Part shown: one piece after another, positions 42,951-52,298 of the stretch
How positions within the stretch are numbered: position 1 is the first letter of the stretch
How the letters are laid out: every line of letters begins with the position of its first letter
From: Pollutimonas sp963712655
GTDB lineage: Bacteria > Pseudomonadota > Gammaproteobacteria > Burkholderiales > Burkholderiaceae_B
NCBI GenBank assembly: GCA_963712655.1
Contig: CAVQIT010000006.1
Location: 124,001-188,000, forward strand
Reading direction: 5' to 3'
Length of the DNA stretch: 64,000 nt
Program-made: the position numbers and the translations under genes
The notes under the pieces: generated by a model
Seen by the model: the letters and a program-made list of their open reading frames with translations, nothing else
Told to the model about the DNA's origin: nothing
Database searches by the model: none

Positions 42951-45353
42951 ATGGCACCGCCTAAAAATCCCCGGCAAGCTTCCACCCGGAAACCAAAATC
43001 TGTAGAAAGCGCTTTCGGCAATACCGATAGCGGCCCGGCCACCGCGCCGCCGAGCAATGCGGGCCAGACCGGCGCCGCCGCCCGCGCTGCGCAAGTGGGA
43101 GAAATGGCCGCGGCCATGCCGTATAACGCCACCAAGGCAAATGAATACGGACACGAAAATGCGCTGTCTCCGCAACCCGGCGCGCTAGTTCAGGCGCCCT
43201 CGAGCGTAGCGCTGGGCAGCACATTATCCGAGTCGAACCGGACTGAAAAATACGGCGGACAAGCCGCCGCCGGCGTCAATGCGATGGGAGGCTCATTGGA
43301 GCGCGTACGCGCCGACGCGCAAGGGCAGCCCCTGACCACGAACCAGGGCGTCAAGGTCTCCGATAATCAGAATTCATTGAAGGCAGGCCTGCGCGGCCCC
43401 GCTCTGCTCAAGGATTTCATCCTGCGTGAAAAAATCACGCATTTCGACCATGAGCGGATTCCCGAACGGGTGGTGCATGCGCGGGGTTCGGCGGCGCATG
43501 GCTACTTCGAATGCTATAAGCCGCTAAACCAGTTCACGCGGGCATCGTTGTTTGCCGAAGAAGGCAAGATCACGCCGGTGTTTGTGCGCTTTTCCACCGT
43601 GGCGGGCGAACGCGGTTCAAAAGATACGGCGCGCGATGTGCGGGGCTTTGCCGTCAAGTTCTACACCGATGAAGGCAATTGGGATCTGGTCGGCAACAAC
43701 ATGCCTGTATTCTTCATCCAGGACGCCATGAAATTTCCCGACCTGGTCCATGCCGTCAAGCCGGAGCCGCATCACGGCATGCCGCAAGCGGCGTCGGCGC
43801 ACGATACCTTTTGGGATTTCGTGTCCTTGACCCCGGAGTCCGCCCATATGCTGATGTGGCAGATGTCGGATCGCGCCATCCCGCGCAGTTTTCGCATGAT
43901 GCAGGGGTTCGGCGTGCATACCTTCCGCCTGGTGAATCAGGAGGGCATATCCGTTTTCGTCAAATTCCATTGGAATCCGATATTGGGCACCCATTCGCTG
44001 ATGTGGGATGAAGCGGTCAAGATTTCCGGGGCCGATCCCGATTTCAATCGCCGCGATCTATGGGAAGCGATCGATGCCGGGGATTACCCTGAATGGGAGC
44101 TGGGTATCCAGACGTTCACGGAGGAGCAAGCGGATGCCTTCAGTTTCGATGTGCTGGATGCGACCAAGCTCGTGCCTGAGGAACTGGCTCCGGTGGTGCC
44201 CGTAGGACGCTTGGTGCTTAATCGCAATCCGGACAATTTCTTCGCCGAAACCGAGCAAGTGGCATTCTGCGCCGCGCATGTTGTGCCTGGAATAGATTTC
44301 TCCAATGATCCTCTGCTGGCCGGACGCATTCATTCCTATATCGATACGCAGATTACCCGCCTTGGCGGCCCGAACTTTCATGAATTGCCCATCAATGCGC
44401 CGCTGGCGCCGGTGCAAAACAACCAGCGCGACGGCATGCACAGGCAGGCAATACACCGGGGCAAGGTGGCCTACGAGCCTAATTCGTTGGCGGGCGGCTG
44501 TCCGTTCCAGGCGGGCGGGGCGGGCTTTGTCTCCTTCCCGGAGCCTGTCGTGCAGGATGAAGTGCGCGGCAAGCCCGAGAAATTTGCCGAACATTTTGCC
44601 CAGGCCACCTTGTTCTACTCCAGCCAGACCGATAGCGAGAAAAAACACATTGCCGATGCCTTCCGGTTCGAGTTGAGCAAGGTGACAGCGCCGGCGGTGC
44701 GCCAGCGCGTGGTGTCATTGTTGCGTAATGTCTCCGAGGATCTTGCCGCCGCCGTCGCGCGAGGCCTGGGCATGGAACTGCCGCCAGCCATGCCGCGCGC
44801 TCTGGCCAACCCCCCGGCGCCGGAAGTAACCGTATCGCCGGCGCTTTCGCTGACTGCCCGCCCGGGAGACGGCGGCATACGGACACGCAAGATCGCCATA
44901 CTCGTGGCCGATGGCATCCAAGCCGCTACGGTATGGACGCTGGCCGACGCCCTTCAGGCGGCCGGAGCGGTCGTGCGCCTGGTGGGACCGCGCATCGGGC
45001 CGTTCAAGTCCGCGGAAGGCGAATGGGTGGATGCCGACGCGTCGCTGGAAAACCAGCCAGGCGTCATGTTCGATGGCGTCGCGCTGCCTGACGGTGCCGA
45101 GGCGATTGCCTCGCTGGCGGCCGATGGCAGGGCGAAGGAATTCCTGCAGGATCAATTCCGTCATTGCAAGACGATTCTGGTTTTGGGAGGCGCGAAGGCT
45201 TTGCTCAATGTGGCGGGCATTCCGGCGGACGGGGCGGATCAGCCGGGTTTGCTGATTGCTGAAAAAGCCGCCAAGGCGGCGATAGCCAGTTATATAAAAG
45301 AACTGGGCAAGCACAGGCATTTTGCGCGGGAGATGGATCCACCGGAGGTTTAG
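42951..45353 (+). CDS. katE: Large-subunit catalase HPII
   Basis: An 800-residue monofunctional haem catalase, longer than E. coli HPII (753). Residues 1-140 are a low-complexity N-terminal extension; the core has catalytic His176 (VVHARGSAAHGYF), Asn249 (DLVGNNMPVFF) and the haem-ligand tyrosine in IHSYIDTQITRLGGPNF. The His-Asn spacing of 73 equals that of HPII. The C-terminal 160 residues are the DJ-1/PfpI-like domain (KIAILVADGIQAATV). GGAGAAGG lies right before the start. It detoxifies peroxide in the cytoplasm, probably in stationary phase, next to other stress genes. Confidence 0.95.
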   Translation: MAPPKNPRQASTRKPKSVESAFGNTDSGPATAPPSNAGQTGAAARAAQVGEMAAAMPYNATKANEYGHENALSPQPGALVQAPSSVALGSTLSESNRTEKYGGQAAAGVNAMGGSLERVRADAQGQPLTTNQGVKVSDNQNSLKAGLRGPALLKDFILREKITHFDHERIPERVVHARGSAAHGYFECYKPLNQFTRASLFAEEGKITPVFVRFSTVAGERGSKDTARDVRGFAVKFYTDEGNWDLVGNNMPVFFIQDAMKFPDLVHAVKPEPHHGMPQAASAHDTFWDFVSLTPESAHMLMWQMSDRAIPRSFRMMQGFGVHTFRLVNQEGISVFVKFHWNPILGTHSLMWDEAVKISGADPDFNRRDLWEAIDAGDYPEWELGIQTFTEEQADAFSFDVLDATKLVPEELAPVVPVGRLVLNRNPDNFFAETEQVAFCAAHVVPGIDFSNDPLLAGRIHSYIDTQITRLGGPNFHELPINAPLAPVQNNQRDGMHRQAIHRGKVAYEPNSLAGGCPFQAGGAGFVSFPEPVVQDEVRGKPEKFAEHFAQATLFYSSQTDSEKKHIADAFRFELSKVTAPAVRQRVVSLLRNVSEDLAAAVARGLGMELPPAMPRALANPPAPEVTVSPALSLTARPGDGGIRTRKIAILVADGIQAATVWTLADALQAAGAVVRLVGPRIGPFKSAEGEWVDADASLENQPGVMFDGVALPDGAEAIASLAADGRAKEFLQDQFRHCKTILVLGGAKALLNVAGIPADGADQPGLLIAEKAAKAAIASYIKELGKHRHFAREMDPPEV

Positions 45354-45439
45354 CCGGTGAACTTGGGAAGCGTGAACGATTGTTTGCTTCCTCGGGCGCA
45401 GCCGGCAGCCTGCCGCTTGGGTGGGCGCAGGTGGCGCAA

Positions 45440-46438
45440 CTATGTGCCGGGACTGCCGGTAACGGGAAGCACGATACCGGTGATATAGCTTGAACATGCG
45501 GGCGAGGCCAGGAATACATACGCGGGCGAGAGTTCCTCGGGCTGGGCAGGCCGGCCCAGGGCGGTCTTGCTGCCGAATGATTTGATCTGCTCGGCCGTCT
45601 GGTCCGCCGGATTCAAGGGCGTCCACACCGGCCCGGGAGCGACGGCATTGACGCGTATGCCCTTGCTCGCCAGGTTGGCCGCCAGCGACATGGTGAACGC
45701 GTGAATCGCGCCTTTGGTGGCTGAATAGTCCAGCAGCTTGGCGCTGCCCTGAAGGCCGGTGACCGAGCCGGTATTGATAATGGCCGCTTTTTCTTTCAAG
45801 TAAGGCAGCGCTGCGCGCGCCATATGGAAATAGCCATGAATATTGGTTCGCAAAGTTTCGTCCAGGCGCTCGTCCGTAATGTCCAGCAATGAATCCGCGT
45901 GCTCCTGGAAGGCGGCATTGTTGACCAGCACATCCAGCTTGCCGAAAGTCCGCAGCGTTTGTTCAACCGCCGCCTGGCAGAAGCCGGAATCCTTTACATC
46001 CCCTGCAATGAGTATGCAGCGCCTGCCCTCGGCCTCGATATGGCGGCGTGTTTCTTGCGCATCGTCATGCTCGTCAAGATAGACCACCGCGACGTCCGCG
46101 CCTTCGCGGGCAAAGAGAATGGCGACTGCGCGGCCGATACCCGAATCCCCGCCCGTGATGATGGTCGAGAATCCTTCCAACTTGCCGCTGCCTTTATAGG
46201 CGGGAGCTTCAAATTGAGGAGCCAATTCGAGCTCATGCTCCAGGCCGGGCTTTTCGACATGCTGGGCGGGCATCGGCGGTTCGGGATGCTTGCGCGCACC
46301 TGTTTGCGCTGCTTTGCCGGAAGCGGGGCTGCGGCTCTTTTTATTGTCGTCGTGCCGATCTTGCTGTTTTTGGATTTCACGGTGCTTTTTCGCTGTGCGG
46401 GACACATCAGTGCCGCTGGAGCCTTTTTTCAGGGTCAT
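45440..46438 (-). CDS. Short-chain dehydrogenase (YghA-like)
   Basis: A 332-residue SDR. An N-terminal charged, Lys/Gln-rich extension of about 60 residues precedes the PAQHVEKPGLEHELELAPQF lead-in and the Rossmann motif IITGGDSGIGRAVA. The catalytic residues are in INTGSVTGLQG and YSATKGA. GGAGGA lies 8 bases before the start. Proteins of this type are induced by stationary phase and reduce aldehydes or quinones. It is convergent with katE and near a small Pro-rich gene, in keeping with a stress block. Confidence 0.87.
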   Translation of the reverse strand: MTLKKGSSGTDVSRTAKKHREIQKQQDRHDDNKKSRSPASGKAAQTGARKHPEPPMPAQHVEKPGLEHELELAPQFEAPAYKGSGKLEGFSTIITGGDSGIGRAVAILFAREGADVAVVYLDEHDDAQETRRHIEAEGRRCILIAGDVKDSGFCQAAVEQTLRTFGKLDVLVNNAAFQEHADSLLDITDERLDETLRTNIHGYFHMARAALPYLKEKAAIINTGSVTGLQGSAKLLDYSATKGAIHAFTMSLAANLASKGIRVNAVAPGPVWTPLNPADQTAEQIKSFGSKTALGRPAQPEELSPAYVFLASPACSSYITGIVLPVTGSPGT

Positions 46439-46622
46439 GATTCGCTTCCTCCGGTAGCTGGCGAATGGCGGTTTTGCTAGCTATTGGCAGCACGTTGCGT
46501 GCCTGGAAGCATGTGTATCATGTGTATCGCGCCGGCGCCCGCGGCAAGGCACGCAAGTTGCTGCTGTCGCGGCATGCCGTGTGTATAGGCATTTTCCCGA
46601 ATCATTCTCAGGAGTCGATCGC

Positions 46623-46844
46623 ATGCCTATAAGCTTCATGAAGGATCAGCAATCCCATATTCCGGCAGTTCCTCCGGATATGCCGCCCTCGATGCCGCCG
46701 GATCGACCTCCGGAAAGGCCGCCGGGCAGTCCGCCTGAAACCGATCCCCCAAAGCCTGACGATGTGCCGCCTATTGAGGAGCCTGACCGGGGAATAGACT
46801 TGCCGCCCCGGGAAGTTCCGCCGGGGGAAGAAAGCCGCGCGGTT
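46623..46844 (+). CDS. Small proline-rich protein of unknown function
   Basis: A 74-residue protein, about one third proline. The start at 46623 is decided by a CAGGAG site 8 bases upstream. After MPISFMKDQQSHIPAV the chain consists of short Pro-rich units (PPDMPPSMPPDRPPERPPG, PPETDPPKPDDVPP), strongly acidic and surely unstructured. There is no signal peptide. It resembles Pro-rich mini-proteins that occur next to stress genes in Burkholderiales, but no family name or function can be given. It sits between divergent yghA-like and convergent carbonic anhydrase genes. The reading frame could still be spurious, since a compositional Pro bias alone can keep frames open in GC-rich DNA. Confidence 0.65.
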
Positions 46845-46850
46845 TAGCGC

Positions 46851-47558
46851 TTAGCTGAGCAAATGGACGCGGCCGCTGGCGACATCGTGCATGGCGGCGA
46901 CGATGCGCAATTGTCCGGCTTGCACCAGTTGCCGGAGAACGTCGCTGCCGGATGCCAGCATCGCGGCGGCCATGCGAGTGTTGTTCTCGGCGACGGCCTG
47001 CACGAATTCGCGGTTCTTGGCATTGCGCTCGCCCGCGGTCGAGGTTGCGGCCACCGCCGGCTGAATGTTGGCGAGCAGGGAGGTCAGCTTGCCGAGCTTG
47101 ACGCCATCGATCGCCCCTTTGACGGCGCCGCATTCACTATGGCCAAGAACCATGACGGTCTGCGCGCCCGCAAGCTTGGTCGCGAATTCGAGACTGCCTA
47201 TGATGTCGGTATTGATGAAGTTTCCCGCAACGCGGGCGCAGAAAATATCGCCGATTTTCTGGTCGAACACCAGTTCCGGCGGCACGCGCGAATCGATGCA
47301 GCCGACAATGGCCGCGAACGGCGCCTGGCGCTGCGCCGTGGCGTGAACTTGCGCCATCAGATCGCAATGGACGGATTTGCCGGAAATGAAGCGCTCATTG
47401 CCGGCCATAAGGCGGGCAATCGCAGCGTCGGGATTGATCGCTTGTTGCAGGGCAGGGGTGAGTACGGCGCATTCGGCCGGCCCCGCGTGCGCCGCGCGCG
47501 CGGCAAGGGTAATGGCGGCGCCTAGCGCGCACCCGCAAAAATTACGTCGACTGAGCAT
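46851..47558 (-). CDS. Exported beta-class carbonic anhydrase
   Basis: A 235-residue enzyme hydrating CO2 to bicarbonate. The start at 47558 has AAGGAAGG upstream and opens MLSRRNFCGCALGAAI, a twin-arginine-type signal, with cleavage near residues 24-26 (AHAG). The zinc ligands Cys87, His140 and Cys143 and the Asp89-Arg91 dyad (CIDSR) are all present. Export suggests a periplasmic role in CO2/bicarbonate balance. It lies 99 bases after the histidine kinase gene on the same strand. Confidence 0.9.
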   Translation of the reverse strand: MLSRRNFCGCALGAAITLAARAAHAGPAECAVLTPALQQAINPDAAIARLMAGNERFISGKSVHCDLMAQVHATAQRQAPFAAIVGCIDSRVPPELVFDQKIGDIFCARVAGNFINTDIIGSLEFATKLAGAQTVMVLGHSECGAVKGAIDGVKLGKLTSLLANIQPAVAATSTAGERNAKNREFVQAVAENNTRMAAAMLASGSDVLRQLVQAGQLRIVAAMHDVASGRVHLLS

Positions 47559-47657
47559 AAGGCCTTCCTTGGTTATCCGGCATGTGCGAGCCTGGACTGG
47601 AGCCATCCGCCAGGGCACGCAAAGATAAACAATATAACCATATACGTCAAATTGTAG

Positions 47658-48938
47658 TTAAAGCGGCGTGCTCGCTTGACTGGCCGGCGTCATATACAGC
47701 CGGATCACCGTTCCATTGGAACTGCTTTGCGCGACATCAAGACGCCACTGCAGTCGTTCGCACATCAGGGTGACAATATACAAACCCAGTCCGCTTGGCG
47801 ATGATCCGTCCTGGTCTATGCGTTTTTGCCCAGCAAGCACCGCTTGCTGATCCGCGGTCAAACCCGCGCCTTCGTCGGCAATCTCGATGAAATCGGCGCA
47901 CTGCCGGATGCGAATGGCGCGCGTCGTGTGCTGCAACGCGTTTTGAATCAAATTGCGCAACAGCAGGCGCACGATGACGGGATCGGCCATGACCGTGGCC
48001 GATGACGGAACCGCCACAGCCACCCTGGCCTGAACACTATGGCTGACCGCCAAGTCTTCCAGGGCTTGTTCGACCACATGCGCCAGCGCGACCGGTTCGT
48101 TTGTTTCGTCGCCGGGCTCGCGCCGCGCCAGTTTCAGCAGCATATCCACATTGGCGCCCATTTCGGAGCAGGCCCTGCGTATCCGGGCCAAGGTCGCCTG
48201 ATCGTTGGCACTGAGTTGATTGCGCCGTTCCAGAATGTCCAGCGCGCCGGAAATGACGGCGATGGGTGTTCTCAATTCATGGCTGGCCAGATTAAGCAGT
48301 GATTGCTCGCGCCTGACAAACGACTCCAGCTCGTCCAGGAAGCGGTTGAACGTTTGCGCGATAGTGTGCAGTTCGCTGTCTTGATAAGACAAGGGCATGC
48401 GCGGCATGTTGGCGCCGACCGGGATGCCGCTGATCTGGTTTGACAATTGCTGTAGCGGATTGACGATGCGGCGGCTGCTGAGCGCCGCAAGCAGGAGACT
48501 CAATCCGATGATAATCAGCACCACCACCCCCAAAGCCATTTCGAACAGAAGTTCCCGGTTCTCAAAATGAGTGATGTTCTTGGCGATATAGAAGATGCCG
48601 GCCCGCGATGACTCCAGCCGCACCAGAAAGGTTTTGCCGTTGCGCTCGATCTCGCCTGAAAAATTGGCCGGCAAGCCTAGAAAAATAGCGGGCATGCTGG
48701 CTGGCATTGCCGCGCCCGCGGGTATGTGCACCACCGCCAGATTGGCGGTTTCCCAAACCAAGGGCTCTGTGTTGGCCTGGCGTCCCAGGAACACGTCCCG
48801 TTCTTCCTCGAACTCGATCTGCAGCATGGTTTGCTCCAGGTCTTCGTTGACGACGAGCACGGTAATGACCATGGCGGCCATGCTGGCCACGCTGATCGCC
48901 AGGATGGCCCGATAAATGCGGCGGCCTATCGATTTCAT
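47658..48938 (-). CDS. Sensor histidine kinase of an OmpR-type two-component system
   Basis: A 426-residue membrane kinase. It has a first membrane segment (about 9-29), a periplasmic domain (30-130), a second segment (about 132-153), a HAMP linker (154-206), the dimerisation helix with phospho-acceptor His220 (LNLASHELRTPIAV) and an ATPase domain with N box NLIQNALQH and G box SGLGLYIV. It overlaps the regulator gene by 4 bases. Since the operon also encodes an ArnT-like transferase and a GT2 enzyme, it likely senses an envelope signal in the manner of PmrB. Confidence 0.9.
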   Translation of the reverse strand: MKSIGRRIYRAILAISVASMAAMVITVLVVNEDLEQTMLQIEFEEERDVFLGRQANTEPLVWETANLAVVHIPAGAAMPASMPAIFLGLPANFSGEIERNGKTFLVRLESSRAGIFYIAKNITHFENRELLFEMALGVVVLIIIGLSLLLAALSSRRIVNPLQQLSNQISGIPVGANMPRMPLSYQDSELHTIAQTFNRFLDELESFVRREQSLLNLASHELRTPIAVISGALDILERRNQLSANDQATLARIRRACSEMGANVDMLLKLARREPGDETNEPVALAHVVEQALEDLAVSHSVQARVAVAVPSSATVMADPVIVRLLLRNLIQNALQHTTRAIRIRQCADFIEIADEGAGLTADQQAVLAGQKRIDQDGSSPSGLGLYIVTLMCERLQWRLDVAQSSSNGTVIRLYMTPASQASTPL

Positions 48939-49648
48939 GGCGCTGTCCTGGCGGGAGGAATCAGCCGGTAGCCGCGTCCATGCATGGTTTTGATCATGGA
49001 CAGATTCAAGCCGTCCTGCAATTGTTTACGCAAGGCGTACACATGGGTGCGCAATGTGTTCATATCCGCCACGCGTTCGCCCCATACCTTGTCGCGCATT
49101 TGCTCGTAGGAAATGAAATCGGGATAGGCCCGGATCAGGGCTTCGAAAATCCGCGCCGCCGTGCCCGACAACTCTAGCATGGCGCCGGTCTCGAGGCGGA
49201 CTTGCAGCCGCCCCGGATCGAAACTGACGCCGGGCGCCTGAACGAGAGCGGCTTTGGCGCTGCCGGATCCACGGCGATACAGCGCTTCGACCCGCAACTG
49301 CAATTCGCGCAAATCAAAAGGCTTGACCAGGTAATCGTCGGCGCCAAGCGAGAAGCCTTGCTCCTTGTCTCTCAACTGGTCCTTGGCCGTCATTAATATG
49401 ACTGGCGTGGCGCACTGAATATCGCCGCGGATGCGGCGGCATACTTCGAAGCCCGACAGCCCCGGCAGCATGACATCCAGCACGATAACGTCGTAGGGGT
49501 TGGTGGCGATCAGATGCAGGGCCGTCAAGCCATCGGACGCAAAATCCAGTATGTAGCGCTGATCGCCGAAATATTCGGACAAATTCTGCGCCAGGGCCAC
49601 GTGGTCCTCGACAAACAATATTCGGATGTGATCCTGGAGTGCCGTCAT
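48935..49648 (-). CDS. OmpR/PmrA-type response regulator
   Basis: A 237-residue DNA-binding regulator. The receiver domain (about 8-120) has acidic residues EDH at 14-16, phospho-acceptor Asp58 (VIVLDVMLPG) and the conserved Thr and Lys (MTAKD, YLVKPFD). The winged-helix effector domain fills 135-232 and ends with MIKTMHGRGYRL. It is encoded between the ArnT-like gene (27 bases upstream) and the kinase gene, so it probably controls its own operon. Confidence 0.92.
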   Translation of the reverse strand: MTALQDHIRILFVEDHVALAQNLSEYFGDQRYILDFASDGLTALHLIATNPYDVIVLDVMLPGLSGFEVCRRIRGDIQCATPVILMTAKDQLRDKEQGFSLGADDYLVKPFDLRELQLRVEALYRRGSGSAKAALVQAPGVSFDPGRLQVRLETGAMLELSGTAARIFEALIRAYPDFISYEQMRDKVWGERVADMNTLRTHVYALRKQLQDGLNLSMIKTMHGRGYRLIPPARTAP

Positions 49649-49675
49649 TGAAAAAATATGCTTTGAAAGTTATCG

Positions 49676-51145
49676 TCAATGTACAGGACTTTTCGCCGCC
49701 GTGGCCTGGGCGCGGGATTTGATCTCGATCAGCACATAGCGCTGGTTCTCGAATTGTATGGACGCCGGGCGCGCCAGCATCTTTTCCACGTCGCCCAGCA
49801 AGGCTCTGGGAACGGCCAGGTACATTGGCTCGGCGCCGGCCAGCTTGGCGGGCAATTGTTCCAGGCTCAGCAATCCCGCCGCCCCATGCGAATAAAACCG
49901 CGCGGAATAGGGACGGCTGTCCAGATAGTACAGCGGCTCGCGCTGGCTGGCTTGTTGCTGCGCATGCAGCACAAGGCTGCGTTCGGTTTTAAGAAACATG
50001 GGTTGCACGGTGACGGCTATTGTCAATGCCATTACGGTGGCCGGCGCTATCCAGGCCAGCAAGCGCGCGCTGCGCACGAAAACCGGCGCCTGGGCCTGCT
50101 TGCCCGCCAGCACGGCCGATATCAGGATGCTGAACGCTCCCAGCGCCGGTAGTAGATAGGTCCAAAGAATATTGCCCGATACCGTGAAAAACAGGGGGGT
50201 GAATAATGCCCAGGCCAGCAAATAGGTAAATTTGGGATCGCGCAGGCCGCGCCGCAGAGCGCCACGCCCATCCGCCTTGAACAGGGCCGCCGCCAGCATT
50301 CCGACGGCCAGAAAGCCCCATGGAAACGCCGCCTGAATCCAGTACCACCAAATCGTCCCGTAGATTCTCTTGTGGGCGGTGCCGTACAAATCTCCTTGCC
50401 AGCCTGGATCGATGAAACGGTAAAAATGTTCGCCGACAATAAAATAGTCCAGGAATCCCGGCGTCTTGAGTTCCGCCATCACATACCACGGCACGCTGAG
50501 CGCAAGCGTCAACAACATTCCCCGGCCCCAGGGCAAGGCGCGCCAGGACTGCCGTGCCGAGGCATGCCATAACAGCCACGGAATGAGCGGGCCAGCCACC
50601 AACACCAGCACCAGCGGGCCTTTGGCAAGCAGGCCGACGGCAAGGCCGATAAAGAAACCATAGCGCCAGAACCAGCGCGGCTGGCGGGCCGCCATCGCGA
50701 ACGAGGTCATCGACAAGGTCGTGCCCAAGGCCAGGAAGGGATCGGTCAATACCGCGCCCGACGCAATATAGACCAGCGCGCAAGAGCTGTAGATAATGGC
50801 CGCCCATTGCGCGATGCGCAAGCCGAAAACCGAGCGGGCGTAAGTGAACAGCAAGCCCACGGATGCCATCGTGGCCAGCCACGATGGCAAGCGGGCGGCG
50901 AACTCGTTGACGCCCAGCAGCATGAACGAAAGCGCTTGTGCCCAGAAGGAGAGAGGAGGCTTGCCCCAAAAGGGCACTCCGGGCTGAAACCAGGGCGTTA
51001 TCCAATCGCCGGTTTGGGCCATCAGGCGCGCAATTTCAGCATAGCGGGGTTCTGACGTATCCACCAAAGGAATCTGCCACATGCTGAACAGGGGCAGGCA
51101 AAGCAGGGCGGCCAGCAGCCACCACACATTAATTCGACGCAGCAT
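49676..51145 (-). CDS. ArnT-like glycosyltransferase (lipid A modification, GT83)
   Basis: A 489-residue inner-membrane transferase with about twelve membrane segments. The N-terminal catalytic loop PLVDTSEPRYAEIARLMAQTGDWITPWF, with conserved acidic residues, is typical of ArnT/PMT-like enzymes that move a sugar from a polyprenyl phosphate to lipid A in the periplasm. I take the start at 51145, within the end of the GT2 gene (17-base overlap); an ATG at 51175 is possible. The neighbouring GT2 gene should make the lipid-linked sugar donor. In Bordetella a related pair adds glucosamine to lipid A phosphates; the sugar here is unknown. Confidence 0.85.
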   Translation of the reverse strand: MLRRINVWWLLAALLCLPLFSMWQIPLVDTSEPRYAEIARLMAQTGDWITPWFQPGVPFWGKPPLSFWAQALSFMLLGVNEFAARLPSWLATMASVGLLFTYARSVFGLRIAQWAAIIYSSCALVYIASGAVLTDPFLALGTTLSMTSFAMAARQPRWFWRYGFFIGLAVGLLAKGPLVLVLVAGPLIPWLLWHASARQSWRALPWGRGMLLTLALSVPWYVMAELKTPGFLDYFIVGEHFYRFIDPGWQGDLYGTAHKRIYGTIWWYWIQAAFPWGFLAVGMLAAALFKADGRGALRRGLRDPKFTYLLAWALFTPLFFTVSGNILWTYLLPALGAFSILISAVLAGKQAQAPVFVRSARLLAWIAPATVMALTIAVTVQPMFLKTERSLVLHAQQQASQREPLYYLDSRPYSARFYSHGAAGLLSLEQLPAKLAGAEPMYLAVPRALLGDVEKMLARPASIQFENQRYVLIEIKSRAQATAAKSPVH

Positions 51146-52187
51146 GCCGTTTGACCTTTGTGTGTGCCGTGGCATTGGGTGCCTGCGCGGGATTATCTTG
51201 TTGCGCCCGCGGGCCTTGGCGCAAGACGTCGCGGATCAGATAGACGGGCCGTTGCTTGGCCTCGAAGTAGGTCTTGCCGACATACTCCCCCAGCAAGCCG
51301 ATTGAAATCAGCTGGACTCCGCCCAGGAATGTCATGACCGATATCAAGGAGGGATAGCCTTGCACCGGATCGCCCAGCAGCAGTGTTTTGGCGACTATCC
51401 ACAGACCGAACAAAATGCCGGCCAGGGCGGTCAGAAGGCCGGCGCCCATGGTCAGCCGAAGCGGTGCGACCGAGAAGGACGTAATGCCTTCGAAAGCCAG
51501 GCCCATCAAGGCCAGGTAGTCCCATTTGCTGGTGCCGGCGGCGCGCGGCGCGCGATCGTATTCAATAACCTGTGTCGGCAACCCGATCCAGGCGAATAAT
51601 CCCTTCATATAGCGCTGGCGTTCACCGAGCTGACCCAGCGCATCGACCGCCCGGCGGCTTATGAGTCTGAAGTCGCCGGTGTCCTCCGGAATCTCGACGT
51701 CGCTGATGCGATTGAGCAGGCGATAGAACAAATGAGCGCTGGATCGCTTGAGCCAGCTTTCGCCGGCCCTGGAACGCCGCCGCATGCAAACCACGTCGGC
51801 GCCCGCGCGCCAGGCCTGCAGCATTTGCGCAATCAGCTCCGGCGGATCTTGCAAATCGGCGTCAAGGACGATGACCGCGTCGCCACCCGCATGGGCCAGG
51901 CCGGCGGTCAAGGCGGCTTCCTTGCCGAAGTTGCGGCTCAGGCGCACTACCTTGATCGCCGACGCTTCCGTGGCCAGCCCGGCAAGGTAGTCCGCGCTGC
52001 CATCCCGGCTGCCGTCGTCGACCAGGACCAGTTCGTAGGAAATATCCAGCGGATCCAGCGCGGCGCGCAGCCTTGAGTAAAGCAGGGGCAATACCGGGCG
52101 TTCGTTGTAAATGGGAATGACTATGGAGAGTATGGGCGTTGGCGCTTCTTGACGTTCAGCAAGCCAACTGTCGGTAACGGCATTCAT
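51129..52187 (-). CDS. GT2 polyprenyl-phosphate glycosyltransferase (ArnC/DPM1-like)
   Basis: A 352-residue enzyme. The N-terminal GT-A domain has PILSIVIPIYNERPVLPLL, VDDGSRDGS and the metal-binding DADLQDPPE; two membrane segments follow in the C-terminal third (AGLLTALAGILFGLWIVAKTLL and FLGGVQLISIGLLGEYVGKTYFE). Such proteins transfer a sugar from a nucleotide to undecaprenyl phosphate on the cytoplasmic side. It is the first gene of the operon leading to the ArnT-like transferase and the two-component system, and direct repeats precede it. Confidence 0.9.
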   Translation of the reverse strand: MNAVTDSWLAERQEAPTPILSIVIPIYNERPVLPLLYSRLRAALDPLDISYELVLVDDGSRDGSADYLAGLATEASAIKVVRLSRNFGKEAALTAGLAHAGGDAVIVLDADLQDPPELIAQMLQAWRAGADVVCMRRRSRAGESWLKRSSAHLFYRLLNRISDVEIPEDTGDFRLISRRAVDALGQLGERQRYMKGLFAWIGLPTQVIEYDRAPRAAGTSKWDYLALMGLAFEGITSFSVAPLRLTMGAGLLTALAGILFGLWIVAKTLLLGDPVQGYPSLISVMTFLGGVQLISIGLLGEYVGKTYFEAKQRPVYLIRDVLRQGPRAQQDNPAQAPNATAHTKVKRHAASN

Positions 52188-52262
52188 GAAATACCACCTT
52201 CTGGCACAAAATAAGGTTCATCAATCTGACGACCGTAAAGTACCTGCCTAGGCAACAAACAA

Positions 52263-52295
52263 ATATCAAGCAAAAATCAAAAAAATATCAAACAG
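52263..52295 (-). promoter_or_regulatory. Three 11-bp direct repeats upstream of the GT2/ArnT/two-component operon
   Basis: Units ATATCAAGCAA, AAATCAAAAAA and ATATCAAACAG follow one another exactly, with TCAA at 52266, 52277 and 52288. A weaker fourth unit may precede them at 52252-52262. OmpR/PmrA/PhoB-family regulators bind direct half sites at 11-bp spacing, and the operon encodes such a regulator. The block ends 76 bases upstream of the GT2 start. A-richness of the tract lowers the weight of this match. Confidence 0.5.
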
Positions 52296-52298
52296 AAA

